From assembly GCA_033002965.1 (NCBI GenBank), contig JAURVB010007268.1, positions 1 through 64,000 of the forward strand: DNA of 64,000 bases. Reading direction: 5' to 3'. A program made the position numbers and the translations under genes. Shown here piece by piece: positions 53,051 to 64,000 of this stretch. The stretch's first letter is position 1. Each line of letters starts with the position of its first letter. This stretch comes from Piper betle (taxonomy: Eukaryota > Streptophyta > Magnoliopsida > Piperales > Piperaceae). Under the pieces are notes generated by a model, which had not been told where the DNA came from, did no database searches, and worked only from the letters and a program-made list of their open reading frames with translations.

Positions 53051-55045
53051 GGAATTTCTGGAATTCGCTGGAATTCACCGGATCTTCCGCGGGGCTCACC
53101 CAGTGGAGCCCGATCGAGCTTCGGACGCCGATGAGCGCCGAATTTGAGCTCCGAGATGCGCGACGGAACCCTAGCCGTCGCCGATTGCCGACGACGTGAG
53201 GTATAATTACCTCCGAATGATTTATTTAAGATGGATGATGATTGTTAGTACAGCATGCTAGGGTTGGTTTATTGATATGATTAATACTTAATTATGGATG
53301 AAACGATGAGTCGCATGATGTGATTAATGACTAATTAGGGATAAAATGATAAGTTACATGCATGATTTGAATGGATGAATGTAGGTGATCTAATGAGATA
53401 GATCGAGTCGGATCATGATAATGGATCACGACAGAAGTTAGAAAAACAGTATAAAATTGGTATGAATAGGATGACGTAGAATTATTTTTACATTATGATT
53501 ACTTGATTGTTGATGGATGTTATTCGTATTGTGTGATGTTTGTTGAGTTTGATGCATCATTTAGTTAGCGGGCGTTAGTATCTAGTTTTGATGTGTAGGT
53601 ACGAAGTAGGAGCTCGCCGCCTAGGCGCGATGACACGCTTGGAGCTTCCACCAGGTCCGTTTAGGACTCGTCTTGTTTTACGCTTTTCTATTGTATGTTT
53701 ATTTTATTATTTGCAGGACGGGTTAAGTGGCGTTTTATTGGATCCCACTTAACTCGGGCCATTTAACCGAATATTTTCCGGATTAATAACCCCTCGAGGA
53801 TGAGATCCCTCGAGGATGATTTCGAAAACAAGATCCACCACAAGTTGCCTTCGGGCCTATTATATGAATCCCTACCCAGGCCTATATATATAGTTTTATC
53901 GAGTTTTCAGTGAGACGAGAGATGGAGAAACCGACTGCACGTACCATGCAGAGGATGCCGTGACAGTCAAAGCGGGCTCTGGATTAGTGCCAGCGGACTG
54001 TTCCATTCCCGAGGGATCCTGACAACTCCGCGTTTGAGTTCCTCACACCCGGAGAACGTGGAGGTTTACGGGTACTGTTTAGTACAGCGCATGTCCGGAC
54101 TTGTGGTTCAAAGGGTACTAAAGGCGACTGCCTGAGAGTACTCGGCCTTCGTGCTCAAGGCCAGGAGAAATATGGAGGTAAGGAGAGGGCTTAGGATAAA
54201 GTTTCACGAGAAGTACTGAAAAAGAAGTGCTGAGAGTAGCACAGTACCAGCAGCAGAGCAGTAAGTTCGGGATGCTACCGGGTCTGCAGCCCAGTGGCTC
54301 CTCAGTAGTGCCCTTCAGAGTGTTCTTGAGGAAGTATATGGTTTTCTTTCATATGAGAGTTTGCTCTCATAGCCAGTTTGTTATAGTTATTTTATTTTCC
54401 GGACCAGTAACACTTGTTACTGACGTGTTTTTATACTATATGTAGGTAATAATCACGAGTTGGAGGAGCCAGCTTGGACGGAGGAGCAATGAGGTCTTGT
54501 ACACACACACATGTTAGATTTCTGAATGTTTAATATTGTATTATTATGTTATTATATTGTGAATGACATGAGTAAATGTTTGAGCATGATGATATGATGT
54601 GAATGAAATGCTAAGACAAGATAATAGAATGCAAAATATGATCAGAGTTGAGCAGCAGAAGCGTAGTGGGTTGAGACCCGAGCTTCAGAATGAATTCATA
54701 AGATGTTAGATTTTGTGTGATTGTTAATGCATGCCGACATATTTTTATTTATATTATTTTGACAGGGTGGGCCCATGATTGCACTTTTAGGGGAGACCCT
54801 GTTAGTTTTACTTCACAATTTTCATCGATTTTGCTCGTAATTGTGATGGTGTGAAATTTAATTTGCATGTCATAATGTAGTACCTTGTTAGGATTTTGTG
54901 CATGCATTCATTCATGACAGATCGATCTTCATCTTAAGACACCGAGATTGGATCCGCACGAGTTAGGTTCGCGTTAGCCGACCTAACCGGGGCCTGTAAC
55001 ATGCCGGTTTGGTTCACGAGTGTGAACTGGATTTGGGGTGTTACA

Positions 55046-55090
55046 ACATGGATGAGTCGAGAACCTTGTCCTAACTCGATGAGCTCACTC
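55046..55090. other. 45-bp spacer between inverted solo LTRs
   Basis: Unique target DNA between LTR-3 and LTR-4: the ACATG duplication of LTR-3 (55046-55050), about 35 bases of host sequence, and the CACTC duplication of LTR-4 (55086-55090). It would form the loop of any RNA folding across the two LTRs. Confidence 0.9.
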
Positions 55091-58000
55091 TGTAACACCC
55101 CAAATCCGGTTCACACTTGTGAACCAAACCGGCATGTTACAGGCCCCGGTTAGGTCGGCTAGCCCGAACCCAACTCGTGCGGATCCAATCTCGGCGTCTT
55201 AAGATGAAGATACAACTCGTAATGCATGGATGAATACACAAACCTAACATGGTACTACATGAACGACATGCAAGTCAGAGTACACACCAAACAATCCCGA
55301 TAAAATTAATAAAAGTTTTGAAACATAACGGACAGAATTTCCCCTAAAAATGTAATTAGGGGCCACCCTGTCAAATATACATATAAAAATATATGTAACC
55401 AACTATCAAATAATTTCATTCACACAGAATCTAATCTACTATACACTCATGCTGAAGCTTGGGTTTCAACCCATCATACTTTTGCTGCGCTACTCTGATC
55501 ATTTCATTGTCATCTCATTGTCATGCCTCAAACATTTACTCATAGCATGTTTATAAAATAATATCATAAAAAAACATTAAACATTCAATCACCAAATGTG
55601 TGTGTGCAGAAGACCTTATTGCTCCTCCGTCCTGGCCGGCCCATCCATCTCGTGCTTATCACCTACATATATATAGGAAAAACGTCAGTAACAAGCGTTA
55701 CTGGTCCGGAAAATAAAATAACTATAACAAACTGGCTATGAGAGCAAACTCTCATCTGAAAGAAAACATCATACTCCACGTGAACACTCTGAAGGGCACT
55801 ACTGAGGAGCCACTGGGCTGCAGACCCGGTAGCATCCCGAACTTACTGCTCTGCTGCTGGTACTGTGCTACTCTCAGCACTTCTTTTCAGTACTTCTCAT
55901 GAAACTTTATCCTAAGCCCTCTCCGAACCTCCATATCTCTCCTGGCCTTGAGCACGAAGGCCGAGTACTCTCAGGCAGTCGCCTTTAGTACCCTTTGAAC
56001 CACAAGTCCGGACATGCGCTGTACTAAACAGTACCCGTAAACCTCCACGTTCTCCGGGTGTGAGGAACTCAAACGCGGAGTTGTCAGGATCCCTCGGGAA
56101 TGGAACAGTCCGCTGGCACTAATCCAGAGCCCGCTTTGACTGTCACGGCATCCTCTGCATGGTACGTGCAGTCGATTTCTCCATCTCTCGTCTCACTGAA
56201 AACTCGCAAACTAAATACATATATATATAGGCCTGGGAAGGGATTCATATAATAGGCCCGAAGGCAACTTGTGGTGGATCTTGTTTTCGAAATCATCCTC
56301 GAGGGATCTCATCCTCGAGGGGTTATTAATCCGGAAATATTCGATTAAATGGCCCGAGTTAAGTGGGATCCAATAAAACGCCACTTAACCCGCCCTGCAA
56401 GAATAAAATAAACATACAATGGAAGAGCGTAAAACAAGACGAGTCCTAAACGGACCTGGTAGAAGCTCCAAGCGTGTCATCGCGCCTAGGCGGCGAGCTC
56501 CTACTCCGTACCTACACATCAAAACTAAATACTAACGCCCGCTAACTAAATGATGCATCAAACACAATGAACATCAATCACAATTCAATCATCAACATCC
56601 AGCAATAGTTAAATAATCATAAATTTAAATAATTCTAACTCATCCTAGTCATACCAATTTTATTGTGTTTTTCAAAGTTACGTCCTGATCACTTATCATG
56701 CTGAGACTCCTACCTCATTAGATCGCTGAACCTTCATTCACACTTAATCTCATCATGTAACTTATCATTTCATCCCTAATTAGTCATTAATCACATCACA
56801 CACAATTATCATGCTCAACTCGATCTACCTCATTAAATCACTCCCTATTCATTCTCAATTAATTGCATCATGCAATCATCACTACACTCATACTCATATG
56901 TTTATCATGACAATTATTTAATTCTAGCATGTTATACTAACAATCATAATCAATTTTAAAGAAATCAATCGGAGGTAATTATACCTCACGTCGTCGGCAA
57001 TCGGCGACGGTTAGGGTTCCGTCGCGCGCCTCGGAGCTCGAATTCGGCGCTCCTCGGCGTCCAAAGCTCGATCGGGCTCCACCGGGTGAGCCCCGCGGAA
57101 GATCCGGTGAATTCCGGCGAATTCTAGAAATTCCGATTTTCCGGCGGTTTTCCGGCAGTTGCTGGCGGTTTTCCGGCGACTTCCGGTGGTTTTCCGGCAA
57201 CCATTGCCGGTGGTATCTACTAGCTGGATAGGGGTCATGTAGGGTACCCTCGGAACCGGCTCGGCGAGCCCGACTCATCTACGAGCCTCGACGTGGCCAA
57301 CGGAGGTGGCGGCTCGCCGGAAAATGGCTAAAACAGTGGCGGCGGCGGTGGGTCGCTAAATCCGGCCGGCCAGGGCGGCGATGGCCTCCGTTCCGGTCGG
57401 GGAGGGTCGCTGGGTGGTCGGTGGTGCTGAGGCGACCACTCGATGACGGCTGCGACGGTCGCCGGCGGCGGAATCGGCGACGCGACGCACAACGCGGCCG
57501 CGGCGCTCGGCGTGGCGTTCCGGCGTCGCGGCGGCCCGATGGTGGCCGGACCTGGTCGGGGCGGCAGGGCGACGTCGTCGCCGAGCTGGGCGGCGTCGGT
57601 CGACGGCCGGGCGGCGCCGACAGTGGCGGCGGTGGCGCGCGAACAGGGGCGGCGCGGGCGAGGGTTTGGGCGCGGGGAAGAAAAAGTCGGGGTGAAAATG
57701 GGTGGCAAACTCGTAAATAATACTTGACTCGTCTCCGGCTCGAGTCAAGTATCATAACTAACTCGTATTAAATCCTAAAAAAATTCATAAAAATCGGGAA
57801 AAATCCCGTAAAATCAAACAACACCAAAAAATTATAATGATATGCTCTAGAACTATCAACCCACCCAAACTGCCCGAACGCGTCCTAACGCGGTAAACGG
57901 CCTAATACTAATTCTACGATCCACTATATATAAAAATAAAAAAATGACTGGCATACTCTCATATATCTGATAACTCATTCTGTTCTGCTGTGTTCATGAC

Positions 58001-58159
58001 GTTATCATCATATACTTGGGTACGCATGACCCTCATAGCTCATACACGCGACTGGCATCGGCTCAGTACACGTGTCCTGAAACTGACTCAACTCGAAAAA
58101 TAACGGTCGACCCGACCGGTTCTGAATATAAAACCCTGACTCGAATCGTCGGTTTTACA
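55091..58159 (-). mobile_element. Solo LTR-4 of the ~3-kb family, minus strand, TSD CACTC
   Basis: 3069 bp reading, on the plus strand, TGTAACACCCCAAATCCGG to CGGTTTTACA. Perfect CACTC duplications flank it at 55086-55090 and 58160-58164. Blocks are those of LTR-3 in reverse, including the hairpin (57720-57752), GC-rich block, minisatellite and TATATGAA (complement near 56245-56252). LTR-3 and LTR-4 share the TATATGAA variant, unlike TATATAAA in LTR-1 and LTR-2, which suggests that they are close sisters. No internal element sequence remains. Confidence 0.93.
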
Positions 58160-58164
58160 CACTC

Positions 58165-60193
58165 CATGTAAATTATAACCTCGCACAAGATAGAACTTGA
58201 ACAACTTCGGATCGTATTGACGTAAATCGAGGCAAAGCCTCTACACATGCACATATACATAGGATACTTAATTAACTTAATTAATTACTTAATAAAATAT
58301 TAAAATTCATTAGGTACCCCTTAATTAAGGTTTGAGGTTACATGTACCCTTACTGAAAAACCTCATAGATAGGTAGTTTCATCGAATGGACTTAATCTGA
58401 CAATTTTTTGGACAGACCAAATAATATCCATATGGGCTAAAATTCAAACCAATGGGCCCTGAGACTCTAAGAGTTTTACAAAAAAAATTACTAGCCCATA
58501 GACCAACATGGTAAACAAAACCCATTAAGGTTGGGCTAAGGTGTTGAGAATAATATTCCTGGGCCGCACACCAATTTTACTAAGGTTGTTCATGGGCTTG
58601 GAGATACAAAATGGGCTTTGATCAATACGAATAGGTTCCAACACCGTGGGCTTGAGTACACTAAAGTTTCAGGTCTAAACGCTAAGGATTTAGGCCTAAG
58701 TGGGCTCTAGAGAGGAATGTATTGACCTGACTTTTTCTAAACCTAGGTGGACCTATTGGACCTAATGCAAGATGTAGTTATCCAATGTCTCCCAAATTTT
58801 AATATCATATTACAAGGACACAACCTAAGGTGTGGGAGAACGTTTATGCAATTTCATCGCTATTTGATTAGGGTTTTGGATTTGACATCTGGATTTACAG
58901 AACTAGGGTTTCACCCTACATTCCTCCACTATTCGAAAAACTAATTAAGATAACCATCTAAATGATTTTTAATTAGTGCTGAAATTTAATGATTTTAGTA
59001 GACAATTATTGGATTATTACATGTAATTTGTACAAATTTTATTAACCATTTTTAGTTGGTTTCACTATGGAGCACAATCTCAAATAATGGTTCACTTTAA
59101 GTGAGTTAATTTAGCGTGATAAGTTTTCTAAGACGTGAAAACTAGCTAACACCTTGAAAAATCTTAACCTCAAACACTAACCACATCACAAGAGTAAAAA
59201 TTAGGGAAAGAGGTGGCCATATGCCAAGGACATGAAAACTGCCATCTTGCACTAAGTTTGGCTCCCTTGTTAGACATCATATCAGAGGAAATGATCATCA
59301 TTAAATGTGTAGATCTAACAGTGATGAGTGCAACAAAACAAGAATCAATCGAAATAGATATCTACAATGCATGATACAGTTTTTATGGCAAAATAGTGCA
59401 TATGCATGACAATAGTACACTAAACAATTCATATCTATTTTATACATGACCAAATGATGCTATTCTAAGTTATAAATTCTTCTAAGACATATATCTACAT
59501 GAATAAAATGCCATCAAAATCAAAACATAACCAAACAGCAGCCAAAAATGGATACAAACAAGGGAAAAAAGGGTAAAGGTGAAACCTTTCCCTCAACTGG
59601 TTCCTAGGGTAACTCTCTTGGGGTTCCTACCCCAAGACTTTCAATCCTAGGGGCTTGGATGAGCTTGAAGAGGCCTAGAAGAGGTGGAAAAGGGATGGAG
59701 AAGAGTTGGAGAGGATAAGGAGCAGGGGGGTCGGAGGTGAAGAGAGGAAATGGTGAAAAGTGAAGGAGAATGGCCTTTTTATAAAAAAGGGAAACTATTC
59801 AAGTGCAAGGGTGCTCTCCCATCATCGTTGCGTTGGCCTCTACACGCCAGACCATGGAAACATCACTAAGCTAGGCATGTGTTTGTTGAATCAAATTGCA
59901 TGCTAATTTGTATCAAACCGCCAAGTGCAAGGGCATTGACCCAGCTCCTTTGAGTTGGTAGAAAGAGGAGAGAAGCACAGTGCCCTTGCGTCCTTACCTG
60001 AAACCCTAACCTGAATTTGGTTAGCTTGTGCTCAACATAGGTTCAATGCGCTAAGGGTTTTCACCCTACGGCTCCCAGGGTGACCTCGGGAATCGGCTAG
60101 GCACGCAATGGACACACTCCTAAACCTAACTAGACTCAACTCAAAATGAAAATAGAAAATAAGAGTCCAAATGGTGTAGTGAAAGCTGGGTTG
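58165..60193. other. Repeat-like non-coding DNA, no gene seen
   Basis: No coding region is supported. At 59560-59800 a purine-rich stretch (GAAGAGGTGGAAAAGGGATGG, GGAGAAGAGTTGGAGAGG) is followed by TTTTTATAAAAAAGG, resembling a minus-strand LTR leader and TATA box, but no termini could be paired. GGGCT/GGCCTAA words recur at 58420-58720. Confidence 0.4.
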
Positions 60194-62110
60194 TAACGAC
60201 CCGCCCATTCCCAGCCACGAGACAAGTATTATAATATAAACTAAGTGCCTTATAAATTAATTTTTTATTAATTTGTTAGCATCATAAATAAACCTATGAC
60301 GCAAAATTTTGATTAAAAAATACAAATTAAATTTATACACAAAGAATTAGTTAAAATTCAAATTCTAAGTCATGTCATGAAATAAAATACAGTATAACCA
60401 ATGCTCAAAATCAACTAAGACCTATAAAATGAACCGAAATCCCACTGCCATGCAAACATACCAAAAATATAATAACAACTAACCCGTTCATCTATCTCAC
60501 ATCTATGGAGGCAATTCTACGTTAGTGATAAAATACTAAGCCATATAATTACAAGTAACAAGGCAATATATTCTATAATATCATTAATCGAGTCTTTTAG
60601 TGATTATGAGCCTATGATGAGCTCCAATTATGCCGAGAGGGGTGGCCGCCCTGTCTAGCTACAATCCTATGTATGCGCACACACACTACGTGACCCACAA
60701 CCTGTAGTTACTAATATTTGTCATTGACTCACCCTCTTGGTATCACAAGTGCAAAATAAATCGTCTTGCGCCATTGCACCCTATCACCCATTTTGGCATG
60801 GGGGCAAGTGTTTCATCTTTCGAAAAATTTTAAGGGTACGGCCCAGTGTCGGACTGAGTCAATTTCTTGACCGCAATTGTGCTTGGTACATGGTGGTCGA
60901 ATCTGGACTCAAGCCGACCAGGGCTACCAAAAGAATATACAACATTTCAAATAATTATATAGACCTGGAAGTATGATGATGCACCATAATCACAATGAGA
61001 ATCCTAATCTGGGTGTCACAAATAGTTTATACGTTAACGCGTATAATTCGTTAATCTAATACATGAAATGATATGATATGTGGCCCTTAACTAGGTACAT
61101 TAAAAAATAACAATAAAATATATCCCACAATAAATAGTTAATCATTTGGTAAATTACTTATAAGTGAACAATAATAATTTAATATTTAATTAACTGACAC
61201 CAGCTAAATTTATATGATCACACCAAATCATTAATCATTATCAGGAAATTCAAAACATACTAATGACTACTTCAACTCTTACGAAGCTCAATATTTATCA
61301 ACAATAAATGAATAATTAATCATATATAATAGCGAACAAAATATTGAAATAGGTAAACCAATAATAATTCTTCAAATGATTAAAATATACTAATAAGTAA
61401 GCTATATATATTCTAACTCATAAATTAATAATCTAGTTTATGCGTCATCAACAATATAAAATAGTTTGAATTATAAGCCACGTGATAACTTATTAATTCG
61501 GCCACAAATAAATATAATCATATCTATTAATCTGCCCTAAGTACTCATCAATAATTTATTCATTTACTAAAATTAATTTATCATTCTTATAGTAAAGAAT
61601 AACTATAAGTTGATAAATTAATACAACTCAAAACTAATGCCTTATTTATTTAATTACATTTTAAAAGTTTGATACTCATATAATGGTTGTACTATATATA
61701 TATATAATATAATGGAATAACTAATATCACAACATTTAAGACATTATATATAATCAATTATTATATTATTCCCAAATAAACCTCTTCTTAATTTATAACA
61801 TTAATACTGATCTATATATACAACGTTAGTATTGATCTACATAGCCTAAAATCAAAAAGAGAAATATTAACTGGTTAATTAATAGGAAACCTAGATCAAT
61901 TACATCCTAAAAAAACTAGCAAGTATTATAATGTTGTTACTAACTTACTAGCTTGAGAAATATAGAACCTTAATCAAATAGAGTAGAAGAGATGACATTC
62001 TCGAGAGGTTGGTGCTAGAAGTACATAGGCACTACATCTATGAGCATTATGTAACAGCCTAGTAGAGGTATCCCAAATATTTTCAGTCAAAGAAATAGTA
62101 CTTGAGGACC
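60194..62110. mobile_element. Putative LTR-like repeat starting TGTAACGACCCG
   Basis: Begins TGTAACGACCCGCCCATTCC, like the repeats at 28869, 29193 and 63964. It contains a less AT-rich part (60600-60930), then long AT-rich DNA. No end, target duplication or protein was found; an (AT)n run lies at 61694-61706. The class is uncertain. Confidence 0.35.
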
Positions 62111-62114
62111 AATA

Positions 62115-63960
62115 GACGATGAGGTGAGGCATTATAAGTCTGACTTTACAAGTCACCCGCCACCCCCTTCTTTAAGACAGGAAAATTTGTTTCAAAAATT
62201 TTTTATACTAAATCATATTCAAGCTAATGTTGCTGCTAATCACTATTTCCTTAATATAATTAATGTTGCACAACGTGTTGGCTGTGGAGTATTTCCACCA
62301 ACTTTGAGGGAGATATTAGGGAAATATTTGGATATATTAATTTTTGAAACAAAAGAAAAAATTAAGAAATTAAAACCAATTTGGGAAGAATATGGTTGAT
62401 CTTCATTAGGTGATGGATGGTTAGAACCAGCAAAAATGTCTATCATCAACTTTATGGTCTATAGTGCAGGGGAGGCTGTATTTCTTGATTCAGTTTTTGC
62501 CATTAGAAAAGAAAAGAAAAGAATTATAGATATATAATGGAGATGATAAGAGAGATTAAAGAAATTAGAAAAATAAGGATATAGAAATCATCATAGACAA
62601 TGCTACTAATTACAAGAAAAATAGTAAAGAACTTTACAAAAAATACAAGCTTTATTTAACTCCATGTGCATCACATTATATTGATCTCATGCTAAAGGCG
62701 GTAGGAAAAGAGAGATTTGTAGAAAATGATGTGGAGAGGGGGATACTTATTACAAAATTTATATACAAACATGATTGGGTTGTAGTGCGAGTTAGAAAAA
62801 TATGTGGGTGTGATCTCATTTGCCCTGGAGCAATAAGATTTGCAACTAACTTTCTTAATGTTTTTGATAATTTTACACTCAAGAAGGATGACCTATGACA
62901 ATTTTTTTGTAGTAGAGAGTGGTTCAATTCCAAGTATATAGATACCAATATAGGGAGGCGTAGTGAACAAGCTGTCTTTAATACAAAACTTTGAGAACAA
63001 GCACATGAAGCTATCAATATCATGGAACCGATGCATCACATTTTGCGGGCAATGGATGATGAAAGATATCCAAGTCTTGGTCCTGTCTATTAAACTATCA
63101 TTGAGATTAAAATTATAAAAAAATTATCTCCAAAATCCCGTATTTGCACAAGATTATAGATGACAAATGACTAAGGCCAATGATTGCACCTATTTATAAA
63201 GCGTATATGTGTTCATCAAGTACATAAAGTTAATTTAATAAGATGCTTGTCTTTATGGTTTACAAAGGTGTGTTATTGTAGCTTTCTTCCTTAACTGTAA
63301 GTACCACTATAAGTATAATCTTGGAGATGATCCCCACTTGATTACATCAGTGCATGATTTTTTTGCAAGCTACTCCCAAAATCAAAAGGAGAGTCACAAT
63401 TTTGAAATAAAGTATTTCATTATAAAAATTAATTGTTAACCTATGTACACTTTATATTCTACTTGTTTAAAACAAATAATATTTTCTCAAGTAGATTTTG
63501 AGATTTTCATGAGTTTCTTCAACAACATTTGGACAATTAACCACCGCAAAAGCTAGATAGCATTTGCTCTTAGGTTAGTGTATGTGAAATATCAATTATA
63601 TTATTATATTGTAACATTATATGTTGAATGTTGATCAGTTTCAACAAGCATTAGTAGGTGATTGGTAGAAGATGTAAGGAATTGATACACTAACACTTAT
63701 ACCACTAGGAACTTGTGTTTTATCACAAACTGCATCGATATTGTCTTGTGAGTCAAATTAAAGTGTTTTCTCCTTAATTTATACGGAACTTAAGAACAAG
63801 TTATCATACCACAAATTAAAAAACTTGCTTTTTGTTATTACAATACGAAAATCAGGACAATAAATTTGGAAAGGAAATACTAGAGAAGGAGAATCTGAGG
63901 TAGATCCTCTTAAAGAATTAAGAATGCTAGATGATGATTTCTTAAATAATAGGGAGAGCT
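62115..63960 (+). pseudogene. hAT-family transposase relic (DUF659 / C-terminal dimerisation type)
   Basis: Reading across many stops and frameshifts, the order is that of a plant hAT transposase. First comes a segment with GVFPPTLREILGKYLD and KKLKPIWEEYG (62270-62397), then a DGW motif and INFMVYSAGEAVFLDSV (62410-62500). Next is the conserved IDNATNY-type segment (about 62595), TPCASHYIDLMLKAVGKE (62660-62710), ITKFIYKHDWVVVRVRK, CPGAIRFATNFLNVF (62745-62870) and HEAINIMEPMHHILRAMDDE. Last are remnants of the dimerisation region (LRLVYVKYQL near 63570-63600). The N-terminal BED zinc finger is not seen. It is clearly inactive. Whether it once mobilised the MITEs in this window cannot be told. 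Confidence 0.8.
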
Positions 63961-63963
63961 AAC

Positions 63964-64000
63964 GTAACGACCCGACACAAAGTGTAACTTGATGAGCCTT
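63964..64000. repeat. Start of another TAACGACCCG repeat at window end
   Basis: GTAACGACCCGACACAAAGTG repeats the start of the units at 28869, 29193 and 60195. It is truncated by the window edge. Confidence 0.5.

Larger units (their letters stand above)
52012..55045 (+). mobile_element. Solo LTR-3 of the ~3-kb family, TSD ACATG
   Basis: 3034 bp from TGTAAAACCCACGATTCGAG to TTTGGGGTGTTACA, with perfect ACATG duplications at 52007-52011 and 55046-55050. It contains a perfect 12-bp hairpin (52428-52460), a GC-rich block (52490-53200), a GCCGGAAAACC minisatellite (about 52985-53046) and a TATA-like TATATGAA at about 53860-53867. There is no primer-binding site or polyprotein. The 177- and 135-codon ORFs in the GC-rich block have mirror ORFs on the other strand and match no domain. 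It lies 45 bp from, and in inverted orientation to, LTR-4. Confidence 0.93.

Noticed and set aside
52012..58159. One full-length retrotransposon bounded by LTR-3 and LTR-4
   Set aside because: The two LTRs are inverted, not direct, lie only 45 bp apart, and have different 5-bp target duplications.

Overview
This window is nuclear DNA of a flowering plant. It has AT-rich intergenic DNA, intron-split genes with GT/AG borders, and many LTR retrotransposon remnants, hAT-type MITEs and degenerate tandem repeats. The GC-rich first exon of the transporter gene hints at a monocot, but I cannot prove this. There are no prokaryotic operons, rRNA genes, CRISPR arrays or convincing tRNA genes.

Genes. 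(1) At 11977-15416 on the plus strand is a multi-exon gene for a Ser/Pro/Lys-rich protein I do not recognise. Its 3' end is unresolved and one exon carries an apparent 1-nt frameshift. (2) At 18962-23033 on the minus strand is an intact four-exon gene for a 310-residue Golgi-type nucleotide-sugar/sugar-phosphate transporter (NST-KT/D group, like UDP-uronic acid transporter UUAT1). It lies tail-to-tail with gene 1. (3) At 36136-40895 on the minus strand is an MCM8-like DNA helicase gene. It is broken by four single-base frameshifts, several damaged splice donors, a two-codon loss and a missing exon, so I call it a pseudogene.

Layout. 1-10.2 kb: two old, divergent LTRs of about 2.9 kb in tail-to-tail orientation, one split by a young solo LTR. 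10.2-23.3 kb: the gene-bearing interval. 23.3-33 kb: AT-rich intergenic DNA with one hAT MITE. 33-36.2 kb: a truncated Copia element with its 5' LTR and PBS, inserted at the 3' end of the MCM8 relic. 36.1-42.4 kb: the MCM8 relic, an opposite-strand Copia RNase H fragment, and a duplicated fragment of the MCM8 5' region. 43.2-49.1 kb: a second hAT MITE, a GC-rich island and a tandem-repeat field split by a second young solo LTR. 50.4-58.2 kb: two further young solo LTRs, tail-to-tail, only 45 bp apart. 58.2-64 kb: LTR-like repeats and a decayed hAT transposase.

Most notable: four solo copies of one roughly 3-kb LTR family, each with a perfect 5-bp target duplication and none with an internal region. 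Two of them form an almost 6.2-kb inverted repeat whose own promoter-like TATA motifs point toward the centre, so read-through RNA could fold into a long hairpin. I saw no wholly new type of system; the hairpin locus is the best candidate for an interesting function.
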